From positions 8,884,685 to 8,948,684 of the forward strand of contig CM068382.1 of NCBI GenBank assembly GCA_034770075.1: a stretch of DNA of 64,000 nt, in the 5' to 3' direction. Both the position numbers and the translations under genes were made by a program. The number at the start of each line of letters is the position of its first letter. Position 1 is the stretch's first letter. A model generated the notes under the pieces. The model was not told where the DNA came from, ran no database searches, and saw only the letters and a program-made list of their open reading frames with translations. Shown piece after piece: positions 24,491 through 36,295 of this stretch. This DNA comes from Aralia elata (Eukaryota > Streptophyta > Magnoliopsida > Apiales > Araliaceae).

Positions 24491-27400
24491 TTAGCACCAA
24501 AGTAGATATATATGATTTCTATCAGATATTTTTTCTTCTTCTTTTTTGGGTCAAATCAACACATGCATAGTCATGTACAATTCAGCTTATCAGTCATGTA
24601 TTAATGATTCGGTTCTCTTCACATCCAAATATAGAAAAACAAAAAGAAATGGGGAGAATTGCTTGCATGTGGGTGTTATATGGACTTTTGGATAAGGATC
24701 ACACTTAGAAAAAAAAATTAAATATATAAATCCCCTTTGGTTCAAGAAATGCCATCATTATTTCTATGCTCATGTTATGGGGAGCGATAAATATTTGATA
24801 AGTTGGATTGTGATTAACATGAAAGTGTATGAGATATAAAATAAATTAAAGTGAGATCTTTTTTAATTCTTATCAATCTCATGTATGCACATACGTCGCA
24901 ATCATAATTCGGCTGAAAATTTCCGTAATATATAATAGTACTCAGGTTGAGATTTGAATAGAATTAATAAGAGAAAGGTGAAATGGAATGAGAAATATGG
25001 AAAAGTATCACATTATGATGTGCATGCATGATCATATCTAATTGACTGAACTTGCATGCTAATTGAAAATTAATTTGAAGATAAGTGTAGTTTACCAATT
25101 AATTAAATTGAATGAAATATTTCTCAACATGAATGAATATAGGTAAGATGCTATACACAATCATAAAGAATACTCCATGCACTTAAGATAATTATATATA
25201 TAATATTAGTGGTTCCTCTTAGATGTTCATGCACTTGATTGATTGTTAGCTGATTCTCTTCACTACGTTCAATTCACCTCCAAGACGGACGACTCCCCAA
25301 CTACTTAACAAATATTAACTGCTCAACACCTAATTTGCTTCCCTCTCTCTGTTTGTTACCAGCAATTAAAAGAGAAACTTCACCAAGGAATAACATACTA
25401 TTAATAATCCAATCAAGTTTTAATTTAATTACGTGCTTTCAAATCAAAAGTATTAACATATATATAAACATTTTGTGCATTGGGGGTCTGGACACACATC
25501 CTGCGTGTAGTTTATATTATGTTATTAATTTTAAGAATTAAAGTTTTAGTTTAAAATATTATTATTTTAGAGAATAATCATGAAGATACTTAAATTTGGG
25601 GGCTAGGATTGCAAATTTTAAAACATAGACTAAATTAAAAAAGAATTTAAAAAACCCGTAACTAGCTAGCTCACTTAATTAAGCGGCCATCCGACTTAAC
25701 TATGCAGATTTTTTATTTTTTTATTTTTTATTTTTTGTAAGAACTTAACAATATATACAGATTGGTTGAACGGTGAAACTCTTAAGACTGATAGGTTAAA
25801 ATCAATCACTATTAGTAATCATAAAAGGTCACTTTTCCTTGCCAAATATACACATTTTAGACTTGAGGAATAATTTTCGATGAGAGAGTAATAGTTAAAA
25901 AACATTTTTTTTATCTTGTAACATAATTATGCGTACTTATCAGTGTGACATTATTTTGACGTCCTATTTATATATTCTTGTCTATTCTTTAATAAAAATA
26001 CAAATCCAAGATTACCGGTAGCTAAAACAATGTATGTTTTCTTCATTATGATTTTCTTTTCGAATATTTTGTAGCTTACCGCATAGCTTTGTAACGCTTA
26101 AATTTGATGCTTTTCGCATTATCCAATCTCCAATATTTTTATCTTTTTATTTTTCATTTGAAGTTCCTCACAATTTAATTTAATTATTTTTTGAAAAATT
26201 TATTCTTTTACATTTACAATTTTAAGAGTTTAAAGAAAATCTAAATGAGGGGTCAGAAGAGAACTACGAAAAGTTCAAGGAAACTTACCTTAATCATGAA
26301 GCGTCTATCTGATTGCTAGTATATAAACTCGAACTTATAACGACTTAATGACAAAAAAATAAAAATTGAACTTTATACTTTTTTACAGCATAATCTAAGA
26401 GCTTCTTCTTCTTCTTTTTTACAAAAATCTTTTAACTCTTATAATTAGGCAAAAAAAATATCCTTGTAACCATGCATAGTTAATGAAAAGAAAAAGTTCC
26501 TACTCCATCCCATTTATTTTGGAAAGTCAAATATTACCTACATAAACATTGTTAATATTGGTAATATTATATAGTAATATATAGTGTCTATTAATTCCTA
26601 TCAATGAAAGGAAGATTGTCAAACACATAAAAGTGAGTTCATCAATTAAAGTACTCTTAAACACTCTTAAATAACCGAGTCATTTTGGTTAAAATTTTAA
26701 ATTTTGATTTATTTTAAGTAATCGTTGGTATGTTATCTATAATTTAAAAATAGGTTAGTCAACTCAGATAACCTTGAGTTGTTGCATATTAGTGGGTGAA
26801 TCGACTCGAATAGTTCTAAGTTGTCTTGATTCTCAAGTGTCAACTTAAATAAATAATTCATTTATTCGTTTAACCTTTAAAAGCATGTATTTGTGTTAGG
26901 TAGAATTTTTAGAGGTTTCTTTATTTCTCTAGACACACATTCTTCATTTTCTATTAAAATAAGTTTGCCATAATCTTTGAAAATGTTTTTCTAATTTGTT
27001 ATGCTAAAATGTTTCATTTCTTTTAGAAATTAATTAGGATTTTGATTATACAATTTAATTAATATATATAATTTATGCTACTTAATTGGGTGAATCCTAC
27101 ATATATTACATACATTTCAATACATAATTTTATAATAATTGTTATTTTATAATACCTATAAAAAGTTATAAATTGTCAATTAGATAAATATAGTACATAT
27201 ACCAAGGACCATAAATAATTTGTTTACTTAAATGAATGATTTCTCTTAGGAATTGATTAGGACTCTCATTATGCTACTTAATTGAATTCATATTTAACCT
27301 CTAAAAACACGTGTTTGTGTTGGAGGAATGTCTAAAAATTTCTTCATTTGTTTCGTGCACAACTCTTAGAATTAAACTAGTTTTTGTGGGACAGAAAAAA

Positions 27401-27599
27401 TATTATTTTTTTATTGCTTATGAAATTCATAATTCTATATAATACATCTCTTACATTATCATGTGTCTCACACAGGTTCAAAAAGTAAGTACCTTTAAAG
27501 TTTGGATTCGTCATTTTTCGACTACCCAAAAAACTTGGGTAAATTACATATATTAGTACATTTTTGAAAATAATTACAAAAGTATTACACTTTTTCATT

Positions 27600-28560
27600 T
27601 TTATTTACAAAAGTATTCTCTCTCCTCTCACCTCTTTCCATTTCTTCTTCTTCTTCTCTTTCCATTTCTCTCTCCTCCTTCTCGTCGCCCTCCCTCCCGC
27701 CGTCCTCCCTCTCCCCGACCGCCGCCTCCCTCCGCTTCCCTCCCCCCACCTCCCTCCCGCCTGCCTTCCCTCTCCCTCCTCCCTCTACCTCCCTCCTCCC
27801 TCCCCCGCCTGCCTCCCCCTCCCCCTCCCCCTCCCTCCTTCCTCTTCCCTGCCCCTCTCCCCCGCCTCCCTCCCGCATGCCTTCTTGTATATTGTGTGTG
27901 TTTTAGTGTAGTAACTAGTTTTGGTTACCTTTATATTTAAGGTTAGTTACATCTGTATTAAGGTTTGGTTACCTTTGTATTACAGTTTAGTTACCTTTAT
28001 ATTAAAGGTTGGTTACCTCTGTTTTAAGGTTGAATACCTTTTGTATTAAGTTTTTGTTACCATGATATTTAGGGTTAGTTACATTTTGTATTAAAAGTTG
28101 GTTACCTCTGTATTAATGTTTGGTTACCTCTGTATTAAGGTTTGGTTACCTTTATATTAAGGGTTGGTTACCTTCGTATTAAGGTTTGGTTACATTTGTA
28201 TTAAAGGTTGGTTGCCTCTGTATTAAGGTTTGGTTACCTTTATATTAAGGGTTGATTACCTTCGTATTAAGTTTTGGTTACCTTTGTATTTAAGGTTGGT
28301 TACCTCTGTATTAAGGGTGTTATTCCCACCTGTAACCAACCTTCCTCCCTTCTCCCGCCTCTCTCCTCCCTCCCGCCTGCCTTCCCCCACCGCCTCCCCC
28401 CTCTCTCTGCCCTCCCTCTCGCCTCCCTCCCTCCGCCTCCCTCCTTCCTCCCGCCTGCCTTCCCCCTCCCTCCCCCTCCCTCCACCTCCCTCCCGCCTGC
28501 CTCCCCCCTCCTCCTCTCCCTCCTTTCTTCCTCTTTCCTCTTCCTCTCGCCTGTATTTTG
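27600..28560. repeat. 22-bp minisatellite between two polypyrimidine blocks
   Basis: About 27920-28320 is roughly 18 imperfect copies of a 22-bp unit, GGTTTGGTTACCTTTGTATTAA. It is bounded by C/T-only blocks at about 27617-27890 and 28335-28550. Each block is built from related CTCCCTCCCGCC / TGCCTTCCC strings. The long open frames here on both strands are by-products of this low-complexity DNA: proline/leucine/serine-rich on one strand, glycine/arginine/glutamate-rich on the other. Confidence 0.9.
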
Positions 28561-28973
28561 TGTGTAATTATTTTATAATTTTTATAATTATTTTGTGTGT
28601 GTTTTATTTTTATAATTACTTTCTAATTGTTGTGTATTAATGTTAAGACCCAAAAAACTTTGACTTTCAGTATTATATTGATGAGTAACAAAGCCCACAA
28701 CAATTGTGGACATTTTCAAAATTGGGCCTGATTAAAATAAAATAGCACTTCATCAATATTTTCCAAAAGGTACAATCTCAAGCTTTTAATATAAAACGCA
28801 CAATGTATGATTATATCACACCATTCCAGAAAAAAAGAAAAAAGAAAAAAAAGGAGAGAACAGAGGATTAAAATATTACAAGTTAAATATAATCCTATTC
28901 AAAAAATATAAATAAAAAGAAGATAGAAAAAATATCATAACTGAAGAAATTAAACACACCGCATGCAATTTAA

Positions 28974-29579
28974 TTAAAGATCTACGTCGCAGATAGTCCT
29001 CTCGAAAGCCTTAGACGAAGAGAAATGCACCAAAACTGGTTCACATGTAACCCTCATCGTCCGACGCCTCAATTTCCACGATCCAACCTTAAACCTAATC
29101 TTAGCCTTCATCTTAACCTCCCACTCAACCTCCCCAGATGATTTCTCAAGACTAAGGTCTTTAGCCGTGGTCTTAACTAGCGACGCATCTTTAGCCACAA
29201 GGTTGAGCCCCAAACGAGTCACATTTCCATGGGGCTGAAAAAAGGGTTCCACGGTGTCAAACGCCACCGTTTGGTCATCATAAAGCACCGACACTTCAAT
29301 TTTGTCGTAATAAATAGAGACCTTACCATTAGGGTTATGTCCTCTTAGGACAAAACTAAAGTTGGAATTAAGGTGGTTGTCGGTTAGGTTAAAGCCCTTG
29401 ATCGAGCCGTCTTCGATACTGTACTTGAGGTTCCTTGGCTTAATTACTAGCCAAATGATGAGCACGGCTAGGCCGACGAGGACTATTAGGGCTAGCAACA
29501 CTATGGCAATGATCCTAAGGAGCTTTGAGTGCCTTGGCGGGGCGGAGGTTTGGCTTGGTGGTGGTGGATTATTTGCCAT
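28974..29579 (-). CDS. NDR1/HIN1-like (LEA_2 domain) membrane protein
   Basis: Intronless gene of 201 residues, the usual size for the family. A short proline-rich cytosolic N-terminus (residues 1-19) is followed by one hydrophobic segment (about 22-46, IIAIVLLALIVLVGLAVLII). After it comes an LEA_2-type beta-sandwich domain with the conserved HNPNGKVSIYYDKIEV (81-96) and the later FFQPHGNVTRLGLNL. The topology fits a type II plasma-membrane protein like NDR1, HIN1 and NHL3, which are linked to pathogen responses. That role is inferred from the family only. Potential N-glycosylation sites occur in the outer domain (NLT, NFS, NVT). A TATA box lies about 60 bp upstream of the start. The C-terminus shows no obvious lipid-anchor signal. 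Confidence 0.92.
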   Translation of the reverse strand: MANNPPPPSQTSAPPRHSKLLRIIAIVLLALIVLVGLAVLIIWLVIKPRNLKYSIEDGSIKGFNLTDNHLNSNFSFVLRGHNPNGKVSIYYDKIEVSVLYDDQTVAFDTVEPFFQPHGNVTRLGLNLVAKDASLVKTTAKDLSLEKSSGEVEWEVKMKAKIRFKVGSWKLRRRTMRVTCEPVLVHFSSSKAFERTICDVDL

Positions 29580-29637
29580 TGTGAAGTTGTTTAGGGTATT
29601 TTTTGGTATGGCGAAGTTAATGTGGAAATGTTAGATG

Positions 29638-29645
29638 TTTTATAT
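29638..29645 (-). promoter_or_regulatory. TATA box of the NHL gene
   Basis: On the minus strand this reads TATATAAA, 59 bp upstream of the ATG. This fits a transcription start near 29610 and a short leader. Confidence 0.7.
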
Positions 29646-29699
29646 AGATGGAAAAAAGAGGAGAATGTTTGTTATGAGAAGCAATTATAGTTGGTACTG

Positions 29700-30684
29700 T
29701 ATATATATATAATCTTTGTATTTGTATGAACATGAGGAATCTTTAATTTTTCTTTTGAAGCTGGCACACTTTTTGCTTTGCATTTTTCTTGTATGAACTC
29801 TCAAGTTATCTGAAATTTTGAGGGTCCATTGGTAGCTCCTCATCAAAAGCTAGAATTCATGAGAATGTGCTTAGCTTGCACAGAGAGATCTAGAGATGTT
29901 GGAAGTTGGAATTTCTGAGTCCCTTTTTGTATATTAGTATTGAAGAACTTGAGAGCTCTTGATTCCTTGCTTGACCTCCAAGGCGTGCCAAAACCACATT
30001 TTAAGTTGAGAATCACAAAGTAGTAGTACAGGAGTTTCATGATTGGTTTATTACTTTACTATATGCCTGTGAATAGAAAAATATGAAACTAGCTCATCCA
30101 GAGTTGATACATTGTACATTACAACTCATTAATACTTTCTAAATGTGTATAGACAAAAATTATCTAGTTACCTATAGTTAGTCATGTAAATATCTCATTT
30201 GAAATACTCGGTGTAAATTCAATACACTTGGATATAATTTTTGTAAATGATTTCTTTTACATACTAAATTTAAAGAATAAAATTATTTTAAAAGTATCGT
30301 GGAAATATTAAGTTTAAGTTGTTAAATTCAAACTTTAATATTGGGAAAGATTTTTTTATAAAAAAAATTGAAATATATTATAGATATATGGACTATGGTG
30401 CAACAAATTTTACGGACAGTTCGTATCGTAAATAATTTATTTGAATATATTTAAGCATAAACTATACATTTTTAGATTTCCTAATCTTGATGTTATGAGC
30501 TTCTCAGAATCTTAACAATATTCCTATTACAACTAGCCTTAAACAATGGAAATTACTGCAACCGTAGAATCTGTAGATAAGAGCAGCTAAATTAAATCTG
30601 AAAGCGTTCAACAAAATTACATCCACGCTGAGAAGCCCACTAAGGAGCCCAAAGCAGGAATTGGGCTTTTATATATATATATAT
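29700..30684. other. Intergenic, nothing recognised
   Basis: AT-rich sequence upstream of the NHL gene. No repeats with definable ends and no convincing exons were seen. Confidence 0.5.
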
Positions 30685-32097
30685 GACTGATCCATAGTCA
30701 ACGTTGTAAGGATAAGGTTATTCTTACAATAAATTTCAGTCATCCATTCGCGGATCGAACGATATAATGAAATTCCAATCTGCACTTTAATATGGGAGAG
30801 CCCGCAGTTTAATTTTGCGAATTGTAAAAGTGACCAAAATGCTCTATCCATCCGCACTTTTGTAATGCGGACTGTGACTTTTAGAAAATTTAATATAATA
30901 TAGGAATTTGGTAATATCCCCGTCCACATAACTAAAATGCGGACGGTTGGTTTAAATCATCCATAAACTACAAAATAGTCCATACCGTCACTTTCTCTCT
31001 CCTCTAGATCTTCACTCTCTCTACATTGCTAAAAAGGACCAAAAAGCAAGCTACAATGAATGATTAATGGCGAAGAAATTTCATTTGTTCTCTCTATAAT
31101 CAATTCTCCTATTTCTCTGCTTCAATATCTTCATCGTAACAATTTTCACTGATCTGAATTTTCATTTTTTTTACAAGATCAAAATAATGGCATGCAATCT
31201 CATCATAATCCATCGTACACTGACTTCGAGAACTACGACGACCTATTAAAGGACGAGGAGTCCTACAGCTCTGCCGTCGATGGCACCGACGAGTTATCCA
31301 TGTCGGCAATCGATGAGAGCGCGATGACATCCTAGTATTGCTCATGAATAACTCTATTTTTGTTGTTCCTTTTGCCCAAGCTTTTGTTCATACCCCATAT
31401 TTCTTGGAGATTTATGTCTTCGACATTAGGCAAACTCTCATCTCTATTCTTAGTCGTCAAATTGCTGATAGAACATGACACAACAGAAACTGTTTGCCAA
31501 GTCTTTGTTTTTCTCATTGCCATAACTACTTTGAATATTATTTGAAATATAAAATAAATTTCGAATAACACCAACTGTGATTTGAAGATTAATGGAAGAT
31601 GAAGTCAAAACAGAATTATATTAAAGGTATACTTGAAAAATCAGAGGTGAAGGTATAATTCTTATAAAGCGACGATTAACCAATGCGGGATACCAATTTC
31701 TTTAAAATGTCACCGATGAGTTATCCATGACGACAAATTTACCATCCGCAATTTAATTGTATAGACGGGAATATTACCAAAATGCCTATATTATTAATAT
31801 TATAATAATATATTAAATCTTTTAAAAGTCACAGTCCGCACTACTAAAGTGCAGACGAGGAGGGCATTTGGTCACTTTTGCAATCTACAGAACTGTGGAC
31901 TCCCTCATATTAAAGTGCGGATTGGAGTTCTATTACACCATTCGATCCGCGAATGGGCAGCTGAGATCTATTGTAAGGATAACCTTATCCTTATAACGTT
32001 GGTTATGGATCAGTCTCGTTCGATCTGCAAATGGATGGTTGAGATATGTTGTAAAGAGAAACTTATTCTTACAACGTTGGTTATGAATCAGTCTTCT
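30685..32097. mobile_element. Long-TIR element carrying a gene-like fragment (Pack-MULE-like)
   Basis: The left arm (about 30685-30945) is the inverted, diverged copy of the right arm (about 31745-32015). They share GACTGATCCATAG/CTATGGATCAGTC-type ends, TAAGGATAAGGTTATTCTTA-like segments, ATTCGCGGATCGAACGA, and paired GCGGAC motifs. The terminal ~80 bp of the right arm is repeated once more (32016-32097). Inverted repeats of about 260 bp are typical of Mutator-like elements. The flanks are (TA)n/(CA)n tracts, so a target duplication cannot be read. The interior has no transposase but has an exon-like piece at 31178-31335. Confidence 0.65.
31178..31335 (+). pseudogene. Captured exon-like fragment, family not recognised
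   Basis: A pyrimidine tract ending ACAAG (an acceptor-like site at 31176-31177) precedes an open frame that ends in TAG at 31333-31335. It encodes an acidic, serine-rich peptide including YTDFENYDDLLKDEESYSS and DGTDELSMSAIDES. Base composition here is clearly richer in GC than the surrounding DNA. I do not recognise the source gene. The layout (intron end plus terminal exon inside a long-TIR element) fits gene-fragment capture. Confidence 0.45.
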
Positions 32098-32259
32098 ACA
32101 CACACACACACATATATATATATATATGGGGAATGATACATAGCTCGCGTTAGCTATTGACACTATTCTAGCTAACCCATCTCCTGTCGTCCAATGGAAG
32201 ATCTAAGGGCTGGCTGAGGCTTGACCACTATTCTCTCATACGGCCAGCCAAATTCTTTT

Positions 32260-32332
32260 ATGTTGGTTGTTACTCTCTCTAGCGGTCAGTCAAAACGACC
32301 GCGTTTTGACTAGAGGGAGTAGCGGCCAACAT
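32260..32332. repeat. Short hairpin
   Basis: ATGTTGGTTGTTACTCTCTC at the left edge faces the reverse complement of GGGAGTAGCGGCCAACAT at the right edge. The inner ends GTCAAAAC and GTTTTGAC close on a 6-base loop (GACCGC). The left arm carries about 7 extra bases. It may be a remnant of a foldback element. Confidence 0.65.
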
Positions 32333-32569
32333 GAAAGGTCGTAGAAATATTTGACCTTCTGCTCAGGACAAAAGCCTAAAATACCCTCACCTTAGTTAGA
32401 TTTAAATAGTTTTAATGTATAAAATATTTAGAGTTTAAATTTTAAACAATCAAATTATCACAATAATTCTCAATGTTAAATTACATAAGAAAGTACTTTA
32501 ATGCCTTTTTCTTGTACCCTAATTTGTTTCAATTATAAAAATATTACTTATTTCAATTTCTTTTCCGAC

Positions 32570-32752
32570 CAAATCAGACCAATTTTGGACGAAAAACTTT
32601 GGCAGGAAAAGTGGCCAAGTTTTCTATCCATTTCTTTTCTTTTCCGTTTATTAAAAAACTCAGAAACATAGGAATTGGAAAGAAAACTTAAATTTTTCGT
32701 CCATTTCTTTTCTTTTCTGTCCATTTTAAAACTCAAAAACAGAGTGTGAGGG
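32570..32752. repeat. Partial copy of the MITE family found at 58540
   Basis: Shares TTTCGTCCATTTCTTTTCTT, CATTTTAAAACTCA and AGAGTGTGAGGG-type strings with the right half of the element at 58540-58950. The left end is not recognisable. Confidence 0.5.
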
Positions 32753-33494
32753 AAAAAAAATGTTGAAGGGAAATAATTTCAAATCCTTATTTTATTCGTT
32801 GGCAGTCAATTATTCAACAAATGAATACATAATATTTATTATACTAAATGTATAATAGCACAGTTAAAACTTTCAAGCCTACATTTTGTTACACAATCAA
32901 AAATTCTAAGAACTACATATGACAGTTTGATTCAAAACATCACCGTTGTCTAAATTGCGTTGATCCGATGGATTCTTACCCCAATCATTATTTTTTTTTG
33001 AAAGTTTCACTTTTTAGGATTTAAATCCCTTCCATTACACTTTTCTTCCAATTTCATTCAATATATCATATTTTTATAATTATAAATAGTATAATTGAAA
33101 TCGATATTGGTCAACTAATTTATTATATTAAATAATGAATAGCATAATTGTTTCAAAAATGAAAGTAATCCGACACTTTTTCACTATTTGATAAACATGT
33201 GAATTTTTCATCAAAATTTTAATGGATAAATATTCTTTTAGACTTTTAATAGTAAAAATATTTTTCATGATTCTAATTTTGTGTAAGATTAATCTTAATA
33301 TCATCAACTATCTATTAATATATTTTGATCCTTACTAACAAAATTATTAAGATCAAATAATTGGCGTATTGGATGAAATTAAAGGAAATGTATAATAGAT
33401 GGGAACCAAATCCCACCTTTTGGGAATATAATAATTTTATAATCAAGTACATTATTCATTATTATAATATCAAAAACTAATCAAACCTCACTAG

Positions 33495-33593
33495 AAGAAG
33501 AAGAAATAATCGAACCTGAGACCTAAATATCATAGTACTTGTATCTTAATCACTAGGCTAAGACTTTATCGGCCCGAATCATTATCTTCATTG
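33495..33593 (-). mobile_element. Possible tRNA-derived SINE (minus strand)
   Basis: On the minus strand, TAGCCTAGTGATTAAG resembles a pol III A box. GGTCTCAGGTTCGATTA resembles a B box about 30 bases further on. A (CTT)n tail ends the unit. No target-site duplication could be confirmed, so this is tentative. Confidence 0.35.
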
Positions 33594-33652
33594 GTGCTAT
33601 TTTGTTGAAAAAATAAATCAAAACAAGTGTCGTGCAATTTTACTATTTACTA

Positions 33653-33653
<1 letters not shown>

Positions 33654-33686
<33 letters not shown>
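33654..33686. repeat. (TG)n(TA)n microsatellite
   Basis: TG tract followed by TA tract, about 33 bp, just upstream of the solo LTR. Confidence 0.9.
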
Positions 33687-33760
33687 TATCATTGGGTGAA
33701 CAAATATTATTTTTAAAATTATGAATTTTAAATAGTTATTAAAAATGTTCTAAGTGTATC

Positions 33761-35343
33761 TGTTAGAAACTGCATGTTTAATTTGATGATGAAATATTAT
33801 TAATGTATATTTTGTCCAATAGTTGTTTTAAAGTTCTTAATAAGAATATGATATACAAGGACTTCGAATAGAAAGATCAAACTTATTAGGTTGATCTTAT
33901 AAACTGAATTGATGTATAGATGATAGGATCAAATCGATCGTATAGTCAAGTTGAACGATCGTAAAGTTTTTGTCATTTCGTATAGTTAGTTAAGATTGCA
34001 GAGTTAGCTATACTTTCGTAAAGTATCAAGTGCAAGATCGCAGAGTCTATCAGGAGTTCGCAGAGTTAAGTCAAGATTGCAGAGTCTACAGAAAGATCGC
34101 AGAGCTCACTCAAGGATTGTAAAGTAAAATAAAGATCGTAGAGTCCGCTTTAAGATCGTATAGTGAAGAAAGATCGTATAGTCTGCTTAAGGATCGTAGA
34201 AAGCCATTTATAGAGCATATCATAGAGAGAACATCGTAGAGTGTCTCTCTACTCGTAGAGCAAACAATCGTAGAGCAGAACGTAGAGTAAAAAATATTGA
34301 GTGGATCAAGCTCATACTCTACGTTCTACATGAAACTCTACGATTAGCCAAAGTCGTAGAGCTTTTCAGGTATGACATGAGACTAACAATAAGGAGCCTT
34401 ACAGAGTGAAGAACTCAAGATTTTTGTCAATCATTCCTAGTTCAAATTGAAGATGAGATAGTGTTGTGTCTAACAGCTATCTTGGCGATGTAACATCACT
34501 CACAAATGGTAAGTGAAACAGCAGTCTGATGTGACCAGTCAGAGCCAAAAGCAAACTAACACATTCACCTTGAAAGTCAACTTCAGAGAAGTTCTAGTAT
34601 CAGTGCATTAAATGCACAACGGCAACTCTCTAATGGGAAGCTCTCAATGAGGTCTATAAAAGGGCAAAGAGATTCAATCAAACAGTACGAATGATAAATC
34701 ATCAATCCGAACTTCTGCCAAAGTTCTAAGAGCCCTACTCTACGAAAAGAAAACTACTTGTTTTGCTGCTAAGTACTTAAGAAGTCAAGTTCATCGCAAC
34801 TTAATAATACCTCAAACAACGAAGATCAAGTACTAATGTGATTCGATTATGCAAGTGATATTATACCAAGTCTTAGTGACTTGCAGAGTTCTAAATGAAC
34901 TGATCTAAGTGACCTTTGTCTTAGTGGCATTTGCCGAGTATAAGTGACTTGAATGAATCTTAGTGATTCATTGTAATGGATCTTAGTGATCTGGTCTAAG
35001 TGACCCCTACATCCTTAGTGGATTTCTTACTCGTAGAGTAGAAGATTGGACTAAGAGTTATTTGTACTCCGAACCACTTAAAACTTCTTGTGTCATTTAC
35101 TTATTGCATTTTCATTCTGCTTATTATCTATTATATCTGTCATGACTTAATTTCATAAGAACTAAATCTAAAACTGAGATTTAAGTTAAATTTTTGAAGG
35201 GTTTTTTCAACTAATATTTTGTTCTGCTTAATTAACTCTGCTTAATTAATTATCTGGTAATACATTCTTTAATAAGCCAAAAGTTTTTTAAATAATCCAT
35301 TCAACCCACTTCTAGATCTCTTTTGTGCCTCTGAAAAATAACA
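33761..35343 (+). mobile_element. Solo LTR, family A, copy 1 (1583 bp)
   Basis: Begins TGTTAGAAACTGCATG and ends AATAACA, giving TGTTA...TAACA inverted tips. It is flanked by a perfect 5-bp duplication GTATC at 33756-33760 and 35344-35348. No internal retroelement domain is present, so it is a solo LTR left by recombination. Inside (about 33945-34360) is an array of around 15-20 imperfect GATCGTAGAGT-like units. Further on (34870-35020) is a set of TCTTAGTGAT(C)TG-like units. The 3' end includes AACCCACTTCTAGATCTC, as in Ty1/copia-type plant LTRs. A diverged, inverted copy lies at 54219-55783. Confidence 0.9.
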
Positions 35344-35373
35344 GTATCTATATATGTAACATTTTAATTAACT

Positions 35374-35860
35374 TGTTAGAAATTTGGACTGAGCACATTT
35401 AGATTTATGCCATAAATTATATTATCAGCTTAAAAAGGGGGATGTTTATAATTGGGCTTGCACTTTTGGTATCAAATGCCCATTACACCAATGTCCATTG
35501 GGAAACCTAACCCTAAAAGGTAGTGTATATATATATACATATTATAAATGTTACACATATACAATTCTATTTTTCACTTTCTCTCCATATTTGTTATCTC
35601 AACACTTTTGTGACACCAAATACTTTAAGATTCATTGGTGCAGAGATTAATTTTAATTGTTAATCTCTAATTTGGGAGCGTAGATAGTAAGGATCAAGAA
35701 AGTTTCAAGACTGAAGACTGTACGTCGGAAGAAATCTTATAATCTAACTCTGTGATTTAACGATTCCGTTGTAGAAATAAATTTAAAATTAATCCAGGTA
35801 AACCAAATTTCATACGGCTATACATTCAGTGTCGTTATCGCTTAAATTAAATTTTGGTTA
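35374..35860 (+). mobile_element. Possible second, unrelated LTR fragment
   Basis: Begins TGTTAGAAATTTGGACTGAG and runs through ATTGGTGCAGAGATTAATT to AATCCAGGTAAACC, a layout reminiscent of short copia-type LTRs. I found no matching 3' terminus or target duplication. Confidence 0.3.
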
Positions 35861-36149
35861 GCTTATAAAATATTTTTGTCAAAGATCCCATGATTTATAT
35901 AGGAATTTTTGACGCGCTTTAAGTTTATTATGCCCTATTAGCAATTGTTATGTATTTAGTTAATTTTTTATAATTTTTAGAAATAATATTACTTTTTCTT
36001 TCCATAAAAAAATTCATTTGATCGTTTGTTTGATCAAATTGTGAAATTCTAAAATTTTTAATTGATCAATGTTATTTTTTAATTTTATTTAATACAATAG
36101 TTAATATAGTAAATTATTTGAAAACTATTATTAATAATAAATTTGTAGT

Positions 36150-36295
36150 CCCCCCTTGGCTTTTTCCTTGCTATAGGGTTTCTTCAAATTTCTGCAATTT
36201 TCAGTTAAATTCTCTTAGATCTGATCAGTTTTTTGAATTTCTGTGACAGACGGAACTGATTCAGAAAATTACAGGGATTATTCGAAGATTCGTCT
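36150..36295 (+). other. Candidate non-coding first exon of the IDM1-like gene
   Basis: Starts with CTATAGGGTTTCTTC, a typical plant leader. It ends in a good donor TCGTCTAG|GTATGA at about 36295/36296. If this is the 5' UTR exon, the LTR element at 36405-38246 sits in the first intron or at its junction with the next exon. This is inference from sequence only. Confidence 0.35.

Larger units (their letters stand above)
19081..28640. other. Intergenic block with MITEs, a pseudogene fragment and a minisatellite
   Basis: No intact gene was found between the RING and NHL genes. The recognisable items are the Stowaway at 20592, the Tourist-like MITE at 20921, SSRs at 21440 and 23674, the PIN1-like fragment at 22032 and the pyrimidine/minisatellite block at 27600-28560. 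A degenerate Stowaway-like stretch lies around 24285-24490. Loosely similar segments recur at 26880-27060 and 27240-27400. Confidence 0.6.

Noticed and set aside
27585..28640. Several proline- or arginine/glycine-rich ORFs on both strands
   Set aside because: They are translations of C/T-only low-complexity blocks; overlapping ORFs on opposite strands are expected there.
31109..31345. Minus-strand arginine/serine-rich ORF
   Set aside because: Antisense shadow of the exon-like fragment at 31178-31335, whose plus frame has better coding character and an acceptor-like site.
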